A DNA stretch of 64,000 bases, from positions 1 to 64,000 of the forward strand of contig NZ_FWXS01000012.1 in NCBI RefSeq assembly GCF_900176425.1. The letters are read 5' to 3'. Source of the DNA: Moheibacter sediminis. GTDB lineage: Bacteria; Bacteroidota; Bacteroidia; Flavobacteriales; Weeksellaceae. A program made the translations under genes and the position numbers. A model generated the notes under the pieces. The model did no database searches. It saw only the letters and a program-made list of their open reading frames with translations, and was not told where the DNA came from. Below, in pieces: positions 63,669-64,000 of this stretch (positions within the stretch are counted from its first letter, which is position 1; every line of letters starts with the position of its first letter).

Positions 63669-64000
63669 TTATTGATTTATTTGAGCAACAATATTTTTAA
63701 TTAACAAAGGCGGAATACATTCTCCAATACATTTTCTAATAAGTAATTCAGGTGTATTATCCGGGATATTCCAATTTTGTGGAAGAGAGGACAACAACAT
63801 TAACTCCAAAGGTGTTAAAACTCTTGCATCAGAATAAGTTCCGTTTTTTAATTTTCTTCCTGGATGCACATTCAATTGTGAACTGATTGCATCATTTCGC
63901 ATTGTAATGGTGGGAGCGGGTTCATCCCATTTAATTCGTCGGTATGTGGTATTGTAACTTTTTATTTTTTCTCCATTAGATTTTATAGGAAAGTATTCTT
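63669..64000 (-). CDS. C5-cytosine DNA methyltransferase, C-terminal part (runs off the window)
   Basis: The minus strand is open from the right edge to TAA 63669-63671, about 110 residues. It reads YRRIKWDEPAPTITMRN, then HPGRKLKNGTYSDARVLTPLELMLLSSLPQNW and IRKCIGECIPPLLIKNIVAQI. These match motifs IX and X at the end of C5 methyltransferases (RxLTPxE; GNxVPP, here GECIPP). An internal Met at 63902 is not the true start. It ends one base before the endonuclease gene, as first visible gene of the island. Confidence 0.85.
   Translation of the reverse strand, partial: EYFPIKSNGEKIKSYNTTYRRIKWDEPAPTITMRNDAISSQLNVHPGRKLKNGTYSDARVLTPLELMLLSSLPQNWNIPDNTPELLIRKCIGECIPPLLIKNIVAQINQ

Overview
The window is chromosomal DNA of a Bacteroidota bacterium, most likely a flavobacterium of the Chryseobacterium/Elizabethkingia type (inference). 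The evidence is low GC, A-rich leaders without strong Shine-Dalgarno sites, TAnnTTTG-type -7 boxes, and gene families typical of the phylum (RteC, DUF1896, DUF3347, DUF4099/DUF3945, DUF6428, MobA/B/C). It has three parts.

(1) Positions 1-12,046 look like resident carbohydrate genes. A xylose operon (xylB-xylA-xylE) is preceded by two copies of a LacI-type operator. Next come a GH43 hydrolase and a DUF4861 lipoprotein. A convergent pectin block follows: rhamnogalacturonan acetylesterase, two pectin methylesterases and a GH28 polygalacturonase. Beyond the polygalacturonase lies only the C-terminal end of another acetylesterase, cut off at about 12,046.

(2) From about 12,050 to 59,737 lies a CTnDOT-like integrative conjugative element. 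Its backbone is rteC, two HTH genes, DUF4099/DUF3945, topB, ORF6N, DUF1896 and a giant methylase-helicase, then (after cargo) MobC/TraG coupling protein, MobB relaxase, MobA, an oriT-like region, ParA, DUF3408 and TraD. The cargo is heavy-metal resistance. It comprises an ars operon with an ACR3 pump, a lipoyl (GcvH-like) protein and a phosphoesterase but no arsenate reductase. It also has a 12-kb copper module between two near-identical rteC copies, a Zn/Cd/Co module (P-type ATPase, CzcB, CzcA-TolC fusion, Fur/Zur-like regulator), and an ArsR-MerTP-GDCCVxC mercury-type module without merA. No integrase is seen; it must lie outside the window or be missing.

(3) From 59,738 to the right edge is an AT-rich anti-phage island on the minus strand: the end of a C5-cytosine methyltransferase, an AlwI-family endonuclease, an N6-adenine-type methyltransferase, and Kiwa (kwaA, kwaB). 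It sits where traE would be expected to follow traD.

The least explained signals are two periodic DNA arrays in the element. One is a run of about 45 degenerate 8-bp units (57,481-57,840) just upstream of parA-DUF3408, which looks like a partition centromere. The other is a family of 10-bp-period GCC arrays before backbone genes at 13.4, 14.1, 22.0, 55.3 and 57.4 kb and inside the traD-like gene at 59.3 kb, mostly oriented with the downstream gene.
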